A stretch of 64,000 nt of DNA from Pseudobdellovibrionaceae bacterium (GTDB taxonomy: Bacteria > Bdellovibrionota > Bdellovibrionia > Bdellovibrionales > Bdellovibrionaceae): the NCBI GenBank assembly GCA_016785955.1, contig JAEUWH010000007.1, positions 40,817-104,816 on the forward strand, read 5' to 3'. The translations under genes and the position numbers were made by a program. This document shows, one piece after another, positions 52,671-61,277 of this stretch. The notes beneath the pieces are model-generated. The model was not told the DNA's origin. It saw only the letters and a program-made list of their open reading frames with translations, and searched no databases. Within the stretch, counting starts at the first letter, position 1. Each line of letters begins with the position of its first letter.

Positions 52671-53552
52671 ATGAAGTTACAAAAAATCGTTTTAGGCGGG
52701 ATGATCGCATTTTCACTTTCTACATGGGCCAAGTCAGAACCAGGACCTATTCAGTTGGGAGAGTATACGATCAAAGATGTCACGCATCTGTATCCAGAAA
52801 ATAATTACTATAATCAGTTGCAAGATTGTGTCGATGTGGGAGGAACCGATAATTTAGGCGGAACGAACGTGAATCAGCCACCTCTAAATAATGTGATTGG
52901 ACCGATTGGTGTTACGGTGCCGGGAACGCCTGCGGGTGCAACCTTGATCTTACCTCCTGATCCATCGATTAATAACGGTAATATAATTACCGAACCACCC
53001 GGTCTGAATGTTCCGGGCGGATTTGCCAGCGGTAGCAGTTCATCCAGCTCGGGTTTTATTTTAGCCGATCAAATCATTAATATTGGTCATTCCGTGTGGT
53101 CACTGGTAGAGCGAGGTAAACCAAATATGCGTTTAAGCACGTTTCGTGCGAATGGTCTTCCTAGGGGAATTGCGTGCTGGACGGATTTGGAAGAGTGGAA
53201 AATTCCTAAATCAAAAGTTTTCACGGTCGAGCAAAAAAATGTTGTCGGACAAGCGATCTCTAAATTTACTTTTCGAATCAGCTATGTCTATGGAGGAACC
53301 TACAATGGCGTTGGTCAATACCTTGCCAACGTCACGGTCTCTCCCGTCGAGTTGAAAGTTGGTTGGGGTGTTGATTTTGCGTCGGAGGTGCATATTCCGA
53401 TGGTTTTTAATAAGGGAACCAAAGCTAACCCAATCGCAGCGATGCAGGTCTTTGTTTATTGGGGTATCGGCAATGTCATGAGTGTTAAGCAAAAGTCGTC
53501 TCTGTTTTACGTCACGGGTGATGGTCGTGTCGAGGTCAGTCAGCAAGAATAG
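52671..53552 (+). CDS. hypothetical exported protein
   Basis: 293 aa. Signal peptide 1-20 (ending STWA). Residues 50-130 are a Pro/Gly/Asn-rich spacer with a Ser run; the C-terminal half (about 135-290) has beta-type strands (FTFRISYVYGGTYNGVGQY, ELKVGWGVDFASEVHIPMVF, MQVFVYWGIGNVM). Single cysteines at about 53 and 169 could pair. GGAGG precedes the ATG. No family recognised; it could be surface-associated. Confidence 0.65.
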   Translation: MKLQKIVLGGMIAFSLSTWAKSEPGPIQLGEYTIKDVTHLYPENNYYNQLQDCVDVGGTDNLGGTNVNQPPLNNVIGPIGVTVPGTPAGATLILPPDPSINNGNIITEPPGLNVPGGFASGSSSSSSGFILADQIINIGHSVWSLVERGKPNMRLSTFRANGLPRGIACWTDLEEWKIPKSKVFTVEQKNVVGQAISKFTFRISYVYGGTYNGVGQYLANVTVSPVELKVGWGVDFASEVHIPMVFNKGTKANPIAAMQVFVYWGIGNVMSVKQKSSLFYVTGDGRVEVSQQE

Positions 53553-53563
53553 TTTTCACCAGG

Positions 53564-53608
53564 TGCTTAGATTAGGTTGGTAATGATATGCTTAGATTAG
53601 GTTGCCAA
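53564..53608. repeat. dispersed TAATGAC repeat, locus 3
   Basis: Two units beginning TGCTTAGATTAGGTTG, 25 bp apart (53564 and 53589); the first continues GTAATGA, the second turns into the hairpin at 53605. It starts 12 bp after the upstream gene's stop. Confidence 0.75.
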
Positions 53609-53631
53609 GGGCAGCCTTTGGCTACCCTTGG
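53605..53631. terminator. strong 27-nt hairpin after the exported-protein gene
   Basis: CCAAGGG-C-AGCC, loop TTT, GGCT-A-CCCTTGG: eleven base pairs with one mismatch. No T-run follows on either strand, so it could be a rho-independent-like pause, an RNA end protector or part of the repeat element. Confidence 0.55.
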
Positions 53632-53782
53632 GGGTTGCTGTATTCTGTATTGGCTGCGCCAAAATGAGATGACTAGTTTATTGCCAATAAGTCGACAATT
53701 TATCGACATCTAGATGCTACCTAGACGCTTAAGTCGCGCCTATTGAAGACCGATTGGCATAAGAGGTGCTTTAAATAGTAGT

Positions 53783-54274
53783 ATGAGATATTGGCAATTA
53801 CTTCTTTTTATTTTCGTTGTGAGTTCGACATTAATGGCAAAGGCCATGTGCCTTGTTCCTATTGATGGTGCTTCCGGAGATTTAAAAGACAATGCCATGG
53901 TGAATAACCGTCTCAAGACGCATCAAAAAATTAAGTCATTGCGATTTGATATCGATCTAGAAACGTTACAAAGTGATAAAAACAAAAAAATAAAATTAGT
54001 TTTTGAGACCATACAGGCTAAAAAATTTGAAACATCTTACAACTTCTACAACAAGACATTGCAGGTTTGGAAAGTTGACTTTTCGACCAGTCAAATTTTT
54101 CCTCAGCTTTTGAAAAATTATATGAATATCACTCAGTATAACTCGAAGTACTATCTGCGCCTTTACGATTCTCCTAGTGAAAAATCGATAGTGAATTTAA
54201 TTTTTGATTCTTCGAACTGCAAACCATCGAATAAGTCTAGCGTATTGTCCCGAGTCGACGCCACTCGAAATTAA
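53783..54274 (+). CDS. hypothetical exported protein
   Basis: 163 aa. Signal peptide 1-20 (ending LMAKA), then a soluble domain with CLVPIDGASG near the N-terminus and a second Cys near 148 (SSNCKPS), probably a disulfide. Segments LRFDIDLETLQ and LVFETIQAKKF look like beta strands. Not recognised. The 230-bp upstream gap holds the repeat and hairpin; no clear ribosome site. Confidence 0.55.
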   Translation: MRYWQLLLFIFVVSSTLMAKAMCLVPIDGASGDLKDNAMVNNRLKTHQKIKSLRFDIDLETLQSDKNKKIKLVFETIQAKKFETSYNFYNKTLQVWKVDFSTSQIFPQLLKNYMNITQYNSKYYLRLYDSPSEKSIVNLIFDSSNCKPSNKSSVLSRVDATRN

Positions 54275-54294
54275 GCGAAATTTTCTAAACGGCT

Positions 54295-54354
54295 TGCCCT
54301 GGCGACATGGGCATAAAGTGGCTTGCTTTGCACTTTAGGGCATGGGTTTTTTTT
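54295..54354 (+). terminator. two-tier rho-independent terminator
   Basis: Outer arms TGCCCT / AGGGCA enclose an inner AAAGTG / CACTTT stem with a 10-nt loop; TTTTTTTT follows at 54347-54354. It ends the 163-aa gene transcript. GGCTTGC occurs twice within it. Confidence 0.65.
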
Positions 54355-54371
54355 CAACCCGCCGGCGGCCG

Positions 54372-55661
54372 TTAGTTTTCGGTATTAGTTTTCTTAAGCC
54401 ACTGAATGAAATCGCGCAGGTTTTTTTCTTGGCCAAAGTCATTTGGTTGATAGAAATCGTTGCTGATCGTTAGATCTTTTGGCAAATAATCTTGTGCGAC
54501 CCAAGACTTTGGAAAATCGTGCGGGTATTTATAGTTTTTTGTGACATCGGGAATATTTCCGGATCGCAGATGATCGGGAATTTCAAAATCCGAGTGTAGC
54601 TTGAAAAAGGCACGGGCCGCATGGAGGGCTTTGTAAGATCGATTACTCTTTGGGCAACTGGCAAGGAAGGTTACGACGTGTGCAAGTACGATTTCAGCCT
54701 CGGGCATGCCGACCAGTTCCACGGCTTGCAATCCATTAATCGCCAACGTAAGCGCACGTGGCTCGGCATTACCGATATCTTCCGAAGCTAAAATAACCAA
54801 ACGACGGGCCACGAATACGGGGTCTTCACCGGCATCGAGCATTTTTACCAGATACAGAAGAGCCGCATTGGTGTCACTGCCGCGAATGGATTTAATAAAT
54901 GCCGAGATCGTGTCGTAGTGGACAGAGCCTTTTTTATCATAGCCGATGTATTTTTTTTCTAGCAATGTTTCAAGTTCACTCATCGGCGTGTCTTTTTTTA
55001 CATTCGAATAAAACAGAATTTCGATCAAATTATAAAATCGTCGAACGTCACCATCGGAAACCTCGGTCACGAATTGCAAAGCTTCTGATGACAAAAATTG
55101 ATCAGCATCGGCTTTGAGCTGCTGACAGGCCTTATAGTACAACGAACTCAGAATTTCTTTTTCAGGTTTTGTGAACGTGACAATACGTGATCGGCTGAGA
55201 AGAGCCCGATTTAATTCATAGTTGGGGTTTTCGGTGGTTGCGCCGAGCAGGATAAAGTGCCCGGCTTCGGTGTGGGGCAGTAAGGTATCCTGTTGACCTT
55301 TATTAAGGCGGTGAATCTCGTCGATAAACAACACGGTTTTCTTTTGATAAATACGTTTTCGTTCGAGGCCTTCGTCCCCAATAGCTTTCATCTCTTTGGT
55401 GGATAAGTCTGTGGCATTTTTTAGCAAGAAGGCCCATTTTGTTTCACTTTCCAAAAGACGTACGAACGTGGTTTTTCCCGTTCCAGGAGGACCCCATAAA
55501 ATCAAATTGGGTAGAAAATCTTTTTGAAGCCACGTCGAAATGGGAAGTCGCTTGAGCGTCGGACCGGCGGTTGTCATGAATTCGGCCAAGGTTTTAGGTC
55601 TTAGGGTTTCGGCTAGAGGAACGCCTAATTGAGGGTTGTTTCCGTGTGAAAATAGATCCAT
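54372..55661 (-). CDS. rarA: replication-associated recombination protein RarA (MgsA)
   Basis: 429 aa AAA+ ATPase that acts at stalled forks with SSB. N-terminal LAETLRPKTLAEF, Walker A WGPPGTGKTT near 52-61, Walker B VLFIDEIHRLNKGQQD near 100, sensor GATTENPNYELN, and the C-terminal MgsA region (KSIRGSDTNAALLYLVKML, DIGNAEPRALTLA, YKYPHDFP). Length normal. Transcribed alone toward the left. Confidence 0.95.
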   Translation of the reverse strand: MDLFSHGNNPQLGVPLAETLRPKTLAEFMTTAGPTLKRLPISTWLQKDFLPNLILWGPPGTGKTTFVRLLESETKWAFLLKNATDLSTKEMKAIGDEGLERKRIYQKKTVLFIDEIHRLNKGQQDTLLPHTEAGHFILLGATTENPNYELNRALLSRSRIVTFTKPEKEILSSLYYKACQQLKADADQFLSSEALQFVTEVSDGDVRRFYNLIEILFYSNVKKDTPMSELETLLEKKYIGYDKKGSVHYDTISAFIKSIRGSDTNAALLYLVKMLDAGEDPVFVARRLVILASEDIGNAEPRALTLAINGLQAVELVGMPEAEIVLAHVVTFLASCPKSNRSYKALHAARAFFKLHSDFEIPDHLRSGNIPDVTKNYKYPHDFPKSWVAQDYLPKDLTISNDFYQPNDFGQEKNLRDFIQWLKKTNTEN

Positions 55662-55751
55662 AGTTGTATCTGTATCTAGTCTAAATTTATCTTCGCTTCC
55701 ATGAATTAATCATATTGCAACATGGTAAAATAGAATTTAGAAGAGGTTTTC

Positions 55752-55846
55752 CGAGATCGGTTGGTAATGACAGATCGGTTGGTGGTGACAGGTAATTAGT
55801 AATGACAGTAATGACATAGTAATTGGCAATGACATTTGGTAATGAC
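55752..55846. repeat. dispersed TAATGAC repeat, locus 4 (degenerate array)
   Basis: Successive units: AGATCGGTTGGTAATGAC, AGATCGGTTGGTGGTGAC, then AGGTAATTAGTAATGAC, AGTAATGAC, ATAGTAATTGGCAATGAC, ATTTGGTAATGAC. The period is 18 bp at the left and decays rightward. It abuts the stop codon of the GNAT-PilZ gene at 55849. Confidence 0.8.
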
Positions 55847-55848
55847 GT

Positions 55849-57084
55849 TTACCTGGCAATACTATACAGCATGGATTTGGCCAGATCATAAATTTCGGGG
55901 TGAGGCTTTAGGAATTCGATACCATAGCCACGTGGGGTTTTACTGTTCTGTCCCTTGTTTTCCCAAATAATTTTGGCATCAATTGCAAAGTTTTTACCTT
56001 GCATATTAAACTTTAAAGAAACATTTTCGCCTTGCCAGGTCAAAGTCTGATTGGGCGGAAACTTGACAAAGCATCCTTGACTGGAAATATCAGTCATTTT
56101 TGTGAAGACATCTTTGCCATTGACATTGAAAGCTACAAACAAATCAACGGGAACCCGATATTTGCGGATAATATAATCCACTTTGCTGGGCTCGACCAAT
56201 TTTTCTAGATTGTTACGACCGAACAAGGGAAGGTAAATTTCGTTAAAAAATAAGAAGTCATTCTTCTTTAGTTTGTCTAAAAACGTAGTCTTTTCTTTAA
56301 AGAAGTAGTTCACTAAATCAAAATTCAGTGTAGGGAAAATAATTTGTCCCTGATTGCGAATAGGAAACAGCAGGCGCTCATCCCGTTGAGAGATGAATGA
56401 CTGGATGTTCAGATTTGTTCTTAAATTTAGATCTAAAAAGTTACGTCGCTCCAAATTTATCTTATCTAAATCTAGACCCATAAAGATAGAAAATGCATCT
56501 GTTGAATGAGGGTATTTTAAGATACCACCACGTCGTTCAAAAGGCCAAAGTGCCTCGTAAAACACTTGATTCTCGATTCCTACGTTTAGGATCAAACGCG
56601 ATGTTTGCAGAAACTGTTTAGAAAATATCAGGGCATACTTCATCAATAAAAGAAAAATAGCTTGGTCGCGGTTACGAAATGTCTGATGAACAGCAATCGC
56701 AGACATCTCGGCCAATTTCTGATCCGTTTTTCTGTAGTAGTCATTAATTTTCCCGTAATATTTATCCGATGGAAGGCCTAAATAAGAGTCTCTGTATATA
56801 TAAACGGCGCCGATAACTTTTGTATTAATTAAAGCCACAACTAGATTTGTTTCAGGGAGCAGCGTAAATGAATTAAGGAAATATCCCGAAGGGTCGGGCT
56901 GCATATATTTTTTGGATGTGTAGCAGTCATGAAGCAGCCTTAGTCCTGCATCAAACTCTTCCTTGGTTGTGGCCATTTTAATTTTGAGATTTTTATTTTT
57001 GATAAACCCAGAGGGTGAGAATTTCTTTTTGAGAAAAAAAGAGTATAACTCTCGAGGTATCATTTTTTTGATACTCATGCCCAA
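55849..57084 (-). CDS. GNAT (FeeM-like acyltransferase) - PilZ fusion protein
   Basis: 411 aa, cytoplasmic. Residues about 33-205 resemble the N-acyl-amino-acid synthase (FeeM) type of GNAT domain (EEFDAGLRLLHDCYTSKKYM; AEMSAIAVHQTFRNRDQAIFLLLMKY in outline). Residues about 300-400 form a PilZ domain: RKYR at 307-310, DISSQG at 332-337, GYGIEFL. PilZ domains bind c-di-GMP through RxxxR and DxSxxG; here the arginine pair is spaced R-x-x-R, so binding is plausible but not certain. A c-di-GMP-controlled acyltransferase is inferred. Confidence 0.8.
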   Translation of the reverse strand: MGMSIKKMIPRELYSFFLKKKFSPSGFIKNKNLKIKMATTKEEFDAGLRLLHDCYTSKKYMQPDPSGYFLNSFTLLPETNLVVALINTKVIGAVYIYRDSYLGLPSDKYYGKINDYYRKTDQKLAEMSAIAVHQTFRNRDQAIFLLLMKYALIFSKQFLQTSRLILNVGIENQVFYEALWPFERRGGILKYPHSTDAFSIFMGLDLDKINLERRNFLDLNLRTNLNIQSFISQRDERLLFPIRNQGQIIFPTLNFDLVNYFFKEKTTFLDKLKKNDFLFFNEIYLPLFGRNNLEKLVEPSKVDYIIRKYRVPVDLFVAFNVNGKDVFTKMTDISSQGCFVKFPPNQTLTWQGENVSLKFNMQGKNFAIDAKIIWENKGQNSKTPRGYGIEFLKPHPEIYDLAKSMLYSIAR

Positions 57085-57276
57085 CTCCTACAGGGTTCAG
57101 TGGAAGGTTACCTATTCACAGAGTAGCATGCTGCTGAGCAGGAAAATGATTTTTTTTTTCCGTCAAACTTTTAGCTAAAAAAGTTTTGTAAAATGAAAAG
57201 TGAGTAGGCAGTTGATTAGACCCATCCTCAATCAATGATAACCGACTTCTTATTTCCTATTTTGAGACAGAGGATG

Positions 57277-57307
57277 CAAAATCCAATCTAATTTAGATTG
57301 GATTTTG
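57277..57307 (-). terminator. 15-bp palindrome over the mrp stop codon
   Basis: CAAAATCCAATCTAA and its exact reverse complement are separated by one base. The mrp stop codon (57288-57290) lies in the left arm. The RNA would form a stable hairpin with a short U-run inside its 3' arm; there is no external T-run. Confidence 0.6.
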
Positions 57308-58094
57308 TAAACTGTGCGGCCAGTTTGTTTGCAATCTGCATGAACTCTTGCGCTTCAGCACTTTGTGGAAAACTTTCGATCACCGGGATTCCAGCTTCGC
57401 ATCCTAAGCCCACTTGAGAATTGAACGGGACTTCCCCTAATTTGGGAACTTTTAGAGAGTCAAAGTATGAATCTAACTCGCCCTTAGGAAAAAGTTGAAT
57501 ACGTTCCTGGTTAACCGGGTTAATCATGTAACTCATATTTTCGACAACACCCAAAAGAGGAATTTGCAGGCGCTGAAACATATCAACGGCTTTTTTTACA
57601 TCAATCAAAGAAATGTTTTGGGGTGTCGACACAATGACCGCACCCGCAAGTGGAACTTTTTGTGCTAAACTGAGCTGCACATCACCCGTACCAGGAGGAA
57701 GGTCCACAATTAAAAAATCTAACTCGCCCCATTGAACATCTCTTAGAAATTGATCCATGGCTTTGAATAGCATTGGACCTCGCCACACAACGGCGGCAGC
57801 TTCGTCAATCAGGAAACCAATACTCATAATTTTAATTCCGTAGCGTTCAATTGGAATTAGTTTTTGTTCGGGTGTGATAGCCGGTTTCTGTTTTAAGCAC
57901 CCCAGCATTCGAGGTAGGCTGGGTCCGTAAATATCGGCATCAAGTAGTCCCACTTTATATTTTTTAGACAGCGCCAGCGCCAAATGAGAGCTGACAGTGG
58001 ATTTACCTACACCACCTTTGCCAGAGCTGACGGCAATAATATGTTTAACACCTGGTATTTGGGCTTGTTGATCAAACGGGTTTGGGGCGGCCAT
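57288..58094 (-). CDS. mrp: Mrp/ApbC-type Fe-S cluster carrier ATPase
   Basis: 268 aa P-loop NTPase of the Mrp/NBP35 family that transfers Fe-S clusters, relevant to complex I assembly. Deviant Walker A SGKGGVGKST at about 23-32, DADIYGPSLPRMLG at about 53, GTGDVQL near 135. The usual CxxC bridging motif near the C-terminal third is not evident (no CPxC), so cluster transfer is uncertain for this copy. It diverges from the 152-aa gene across 117 bp. Confidence 0.9.
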   Translation of the reverse strand: MAAPNPFDQQAQIPGVKHIIAVSSGKGGVGKSTVSSHLALALSKKYKVGLLDADIYGPSLPRMLGCLKQKPAITPEQKLIPIERYGIKIMSIGFLIDEAAAVVWRGPMLFKAMDQFLRDVQWGELDFLIVDLPPGTGDVQLSLAQKVPLAGAVIVSTPQNISLIDVKKAVDMFQRLQIPLLGVVENMSYMINPVNQERIQLFPKGELDSYFDSLKVPKLGEVPFNSQVGLGCEAGIPVIESFPQSAEAQEFMQIANKLAAQFTKSNLN

Positions 58095-58211
58095 AGTTGT
58101 CCTTTTTTAAGGTTCATTGGAACTCAAGAAATATTGTATCTTCAAAACACGCTCTAGGTCCTGGGCTCGGTCTTGAATACACTACCGACTCTTGAGATAC
58201 TAGAGCCATTC

Positions 58212-58670
58212 ATGAGCCTCCAGATGAATAGTCAACTTATTGTCATTGTTCAAGTTTTAATTGCGGTAGTCTTTGTTCTGTGGATTTTTTCACGACGTGG
58301 TGGATCGCCCAAACCAACAGTTTTAAATATGACAGATAAGAATATAAAGCCAAAGGAGACAGCGTCAAAGGAAATGCCCTTGATGGCAACGAAATTATCC
58401 CAGCCTGCAATCCCGAAATACAGTCTAAAAAAATATGATTCACCGATTTTAGTAGATGAAATTGCGGTGAAAGCCAAGGCTCTGAACGTGATATTTATGT
58501 GGAATGGGCACAGCTGGGATGCCTATGAGGTGCTGGGTGTTCCCGCAGGTGCGCCGATTGCGCAGGTGCGTATGCGATTTCAGGCCATGTATGATCAAAG
58601 TGATGAAGGACAAAAATTATTTTTAAGTGAAGCTCTGCGTGCTATAGAAAATAAGGTTTCTAGTCATTAG
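58212..58670 (+). CDS. single-span membrane protein with J-domain-like C-terminus
   Basis: 152 aa from ATG 58212 (58224 ATG is equally possible; neither has a strong ribosome site). Helix at about 6-24 is a membrane anchor, followed by a polar linker, then about 100-150 with DAYEVLGVPAGAPIAQVRMRFQAM, a close match to helices I-II of a DnaJ domain. The HPD loop needed to stimulate DnaK is absent. It could be a J-like protein lacking Hsp70 activity. Confidence 0.6.
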   Translation: MSLQMNSQLIVIVQVLIAVVFVLWIFSRRGGSPKPTVLNMTDKNIKPKETASKEMPLMATKLSQPAIPKYSLKKYDSPILVDEIAVKAKALNVIFMWNGHSWDAYEVLGVPAGAPIAQVRMRFQAMYDQSDEGQKLFLSEALRAIENKVSSH

Positions 58671-58688
58671 TTGTTCTTGTCAGCTTCA

Positions 58689-59099
58689 CTAGTCTTCAGA
58701 GGATGTATCGTCGATGATTTGCTCTTTAGTTTGATTTGTTTTCTTTTTAGGTTCTGATCGATAGTGATCACTGAGTTTTTCTTTATATTCGAATTTTAAT
58801 TGTCCACGATGGCACGTATAGCAGGAGGCTTCGGGTTCCGAGCCTTTGCCACTGAGTCCTTGCTGCTTTAACATATCGACCATTTTCATATGTACTAAGG
58901 CGATTTTGAATCCCGGTTTTTCGTCAGATTTAAAATTTTTAGTCGAATGACATTCCGTGCAGGTAACCCCAAGCTGTCTTGAAATTTTGATCATTTCTTG
59001 GCGAACTTCGTCTTCGGTTCGCTTGAGTTTGTCCGGAGTTTGTGTTGTTGCCAGTGATGAAACCAACACGATAATAGCCATTAACTTCAGTTTAATCAT
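58689..59099 (-). CDS. exported dihaem cytochrome, reaction-centre cytochrome-like
   Basis: 136 aa with a signal peptide (about 1-20). Two haem c motifs: CTECH (47-51) and CYTCH (93-97), the second in the CYTCHRG context of the photosynthetic-reaction-centre cytochrome c family, with Met-rich helix (VHMKMVDML) before it that could provide an axial ligand. Non-phototrophic bacteria carry such paralogues as periplasmic electron carriers. The C-terminal 30 residues are charged and variable. Confidence 0.85.
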   Translation of the reverse strand: MIKLKLMAIIVLVSSLATTQTPDKLKRTEDEVRQEMIKISRQLGVTCTECHSTKNFKSDEKPGFKIALVHMKMVDMLKQQGLSGKGSEPEASCYTCHRGQLKFEYKEKLSDHYRSEPKKKTNQTKEQIIDDTSSED

Positions 59100-59259
59100 A
59101 ACATCATTTTATAGATTCAATGACTTCAAAGTAAGCCCCTTTTGCGGCCATTGTTTAAAAACTAGACAATAATGTAGACGGGGAAAGAAAGTATTGCACG
59201 TCTCAACCCGGTACAGATTTCGCAACCGCTCCAACCGTTGTCACGTTTAAGGAGCGTTT

Positions 59260-61239
59260 ATGTTAAAAAAGTCGGCTGTATTATTATTACTAAGTCTGAC
59301 GGTATCAGCAGATGCCAATTATCAATGTCTACAATATTTTTATATGAATCCAAATACAAAAGGGATGAATAAAAAAGAAACCGACGCCTACTATGCGTCT
59401 CTTGGTAAGAATATTTTAGAGAGAATTTATCAGTTACCTGCACAACAACGCCAAGAAGCATTGGCCAAAGAAATCTATATGCCGATGTTCAGAAATTCGT
59501 TTGAAACCGAGTACACCGTGCAATCCCATCCCGCTTTTATCGACATCGTAAAAAAGATCATGTTTGCTCCCGAAACGATCACCGATGCCGAGCGCGCCAA
59601 CTGGTCGAGCAGAGAAAGTACTTTGCAAAATTATTTTTCTTTGAATCATCTGACAGTTCCTCATCAGGAACGCGAGGCTGAAAGAATCTTTACGGCGATG
59701 CGACCTAAAGAAGATTATGATCAAAGAACAGGTAAGTTCGAACTCACACAATTTGAAAAAGTAGTTTTAAGAACTGCACGTGTGATCGGTCGAGACTTTG
59801 ATTTGTTTGATAAAACAAAAATGGAAATTTCTGCAGAAGCGATTAAGAAGATGAAGAAAGACTTTCTTTCATTTTTTACGTTTGGTGGCAAAAAAATGAC
59901 AGATGCCGAGTTCAATGCTTTATACGACAAATATATTTTGTCTGATGATCCATTGAACGAGTCTCGGTATGACTTAGCCCAAATTTATGATCAAAAATTT
60001 GTGACGGCCGACATGATCGCGGCACGCAATCAACGTAAGCATGATATTTCGATGAAATTTCATAATGATTTTAATCAAAAAAATGAAAAAGAATTGATGC
60101 GCGATGTGGCCTTGCATGCGGCTCTGAAGGGTATCAACCAGCGTTTGGTTAAGGACGCGGATTTTGCGGCGTCTTTAAAACACGTGCGTTTATCAGTTTC
60201 GGCGCTCAACGGTAAGCCTTTTGAAACGGCCGCCGACTTTGGTGCCTGGCTAGAAAAGGAAAATACATTTTTCACAGAAGGGCTTCGACTGATCAATGAG
60301 CCTGGCGCTAAACAAAAAATGATTCGTTTGATTGACGGTATGGACGGTACGACGGGCTACAAAGAACAGCTCAAGCGAATTGAAGCAGATTTAAACATGA
60401 TGAATCCGGCTGATGTAAAATTAAGTCAATTCGTACGATCGGATTTGGGGCAACGTCTTTTTAAAGTCGCACGCGAAGAATTACAGCACGCTCAACCAGG
60501 CTTATTGGGCGGCCCACCACGCTTGACCCCGCGCGCGTTGGAGCAGGCCTTCAAACGAAAGTTAGATTTATTAGAGGAAGTGCTACACGTTAAGCGTACC
60601 AACTCGGTGGTGTTTGATGCGATCTTTAAATTTAAACTGAAACGCGGCGCTTTGAATTGGGAGGAAGTAAACGAAGTTTACAATATCCTCACTTACGATT
60701 CAAAACTGCGTCCTTTGAATCTGGCAGAGTTTGATCCTACGTCTAAATTTGGATTCTGCTTTGGGCGTGCATTTTTTGCGAACGTCATTTTGCAAAAGCA
60801 TGGCGTTCATAAAGATTCGATTCGAAAAGTATTTGTTTATGGGCCCATGTCGGGCGGTCTTTTTGGATGGGGCTTCCATGTAGCGACAATGGTTGCGCGT
60901 GAAGACGGTGGCTTTTGGGTCATTGATCCCACTCATGGTAAACCAGAAACTCTAGAAGAGTGGTTTGCCAAGTATAAAGTGGCAAGTAAAGATGGCCGTA
61001 TCAAAATGGATATTACCGAAGCCGAGCGTTTTGGCCGTAACTTTTGGGGAACACCGGACATGAGCGGAAATCTTAAAGTTAACTACGCCAGTATTTGGAA
61101 TAAAATTGTTGGAACAGATATTCAGTACTTCCGAGATAATATTAGACACTTGGATACGAATAATTTTGATCGCGAGCGCGCGGGCGTGTTCAAAGATTTA
61201 TTTGATAGAATACTTGACGCAGCGGATATGGGTTACTAG
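59260..61239 (+). CDS. secreted protein with protein-glutaminase (Gln deamidase)-like domain
   Basis: 659 aa, signal peptide 1-19 (ending VSADA), AAGGAG ribosome site. Residues about 30-480 are mostly helical with no recognised domain. The C-terminal domain holds Cys500 (GFCFGRAFFANVIL), His540 (WGFHVATMV) and Asp556 (WVIDPTHGKPETLEEW), the order and spacing of the protein-glutaminase/Gln_deamidase_2 fold, related to transglutaminases. It could deamidate Gln in target proteins. A papain- or transglutaminase-type activity is the alternative. Confidence 0.75.
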   Translation: MLKKSAVLLLLSLTVSADANYQCLQYFYMNPNTKGMNKKETDAYYASLGKNILERIYQLPAQQRQEALAKEIYMPMFRNSFETEYTVQSHPAFIDIVKKIMFAPETITDAERANWSSRESTLQNYFSLNHLTVPHQEREAERIFTAMRPKEDYDQRTGKFELTQFEKVVLRTARVIGRDFDLFDKTKMEISAEAIKKMKKDFLSFFTFGGKKMTDAEFNALYDKYILSDDPLNESRYDLAQIYDQKFVTADMIAARNQRKHDISMKFHNDFNQKNEKELMRDVALHAALKGINQRLVKDADFAASLKHVRLSVSALNGKPFETAADFGAWLEKENTFFTEGLRLINEPGAKQKMIRLIDGMDGTTGYKEQLKRIEADLNMMNPADVKLSQFVRSDLGQRLFKVAREELQHAQPGLLGGPPRLTPRALEQAFKRKLDLLEEVLHVKRTNSVVFDAIFKFKLKRGALNWEEVNEVYNILTYDSKLRPLNLAEFDPTSKFGFCFGRAFFANVILQKHGVHKDSIRKVFVYGPMSGGLFGWGFHVATMVAREDGGFWVIDPTHGKPETLEEWFAKYKVASKDGRIKMDITEAERFGRNFWGTPDMSGNLKVNYASIWNKIVGTDIQYFRDNIRHLDTNNFDRERAGVFKDLFDRILDAADMGY

Positions 61240-61277
61240 TTCGCTGAAGATTCAGATGTTCCTGAATTGACCCAAGT

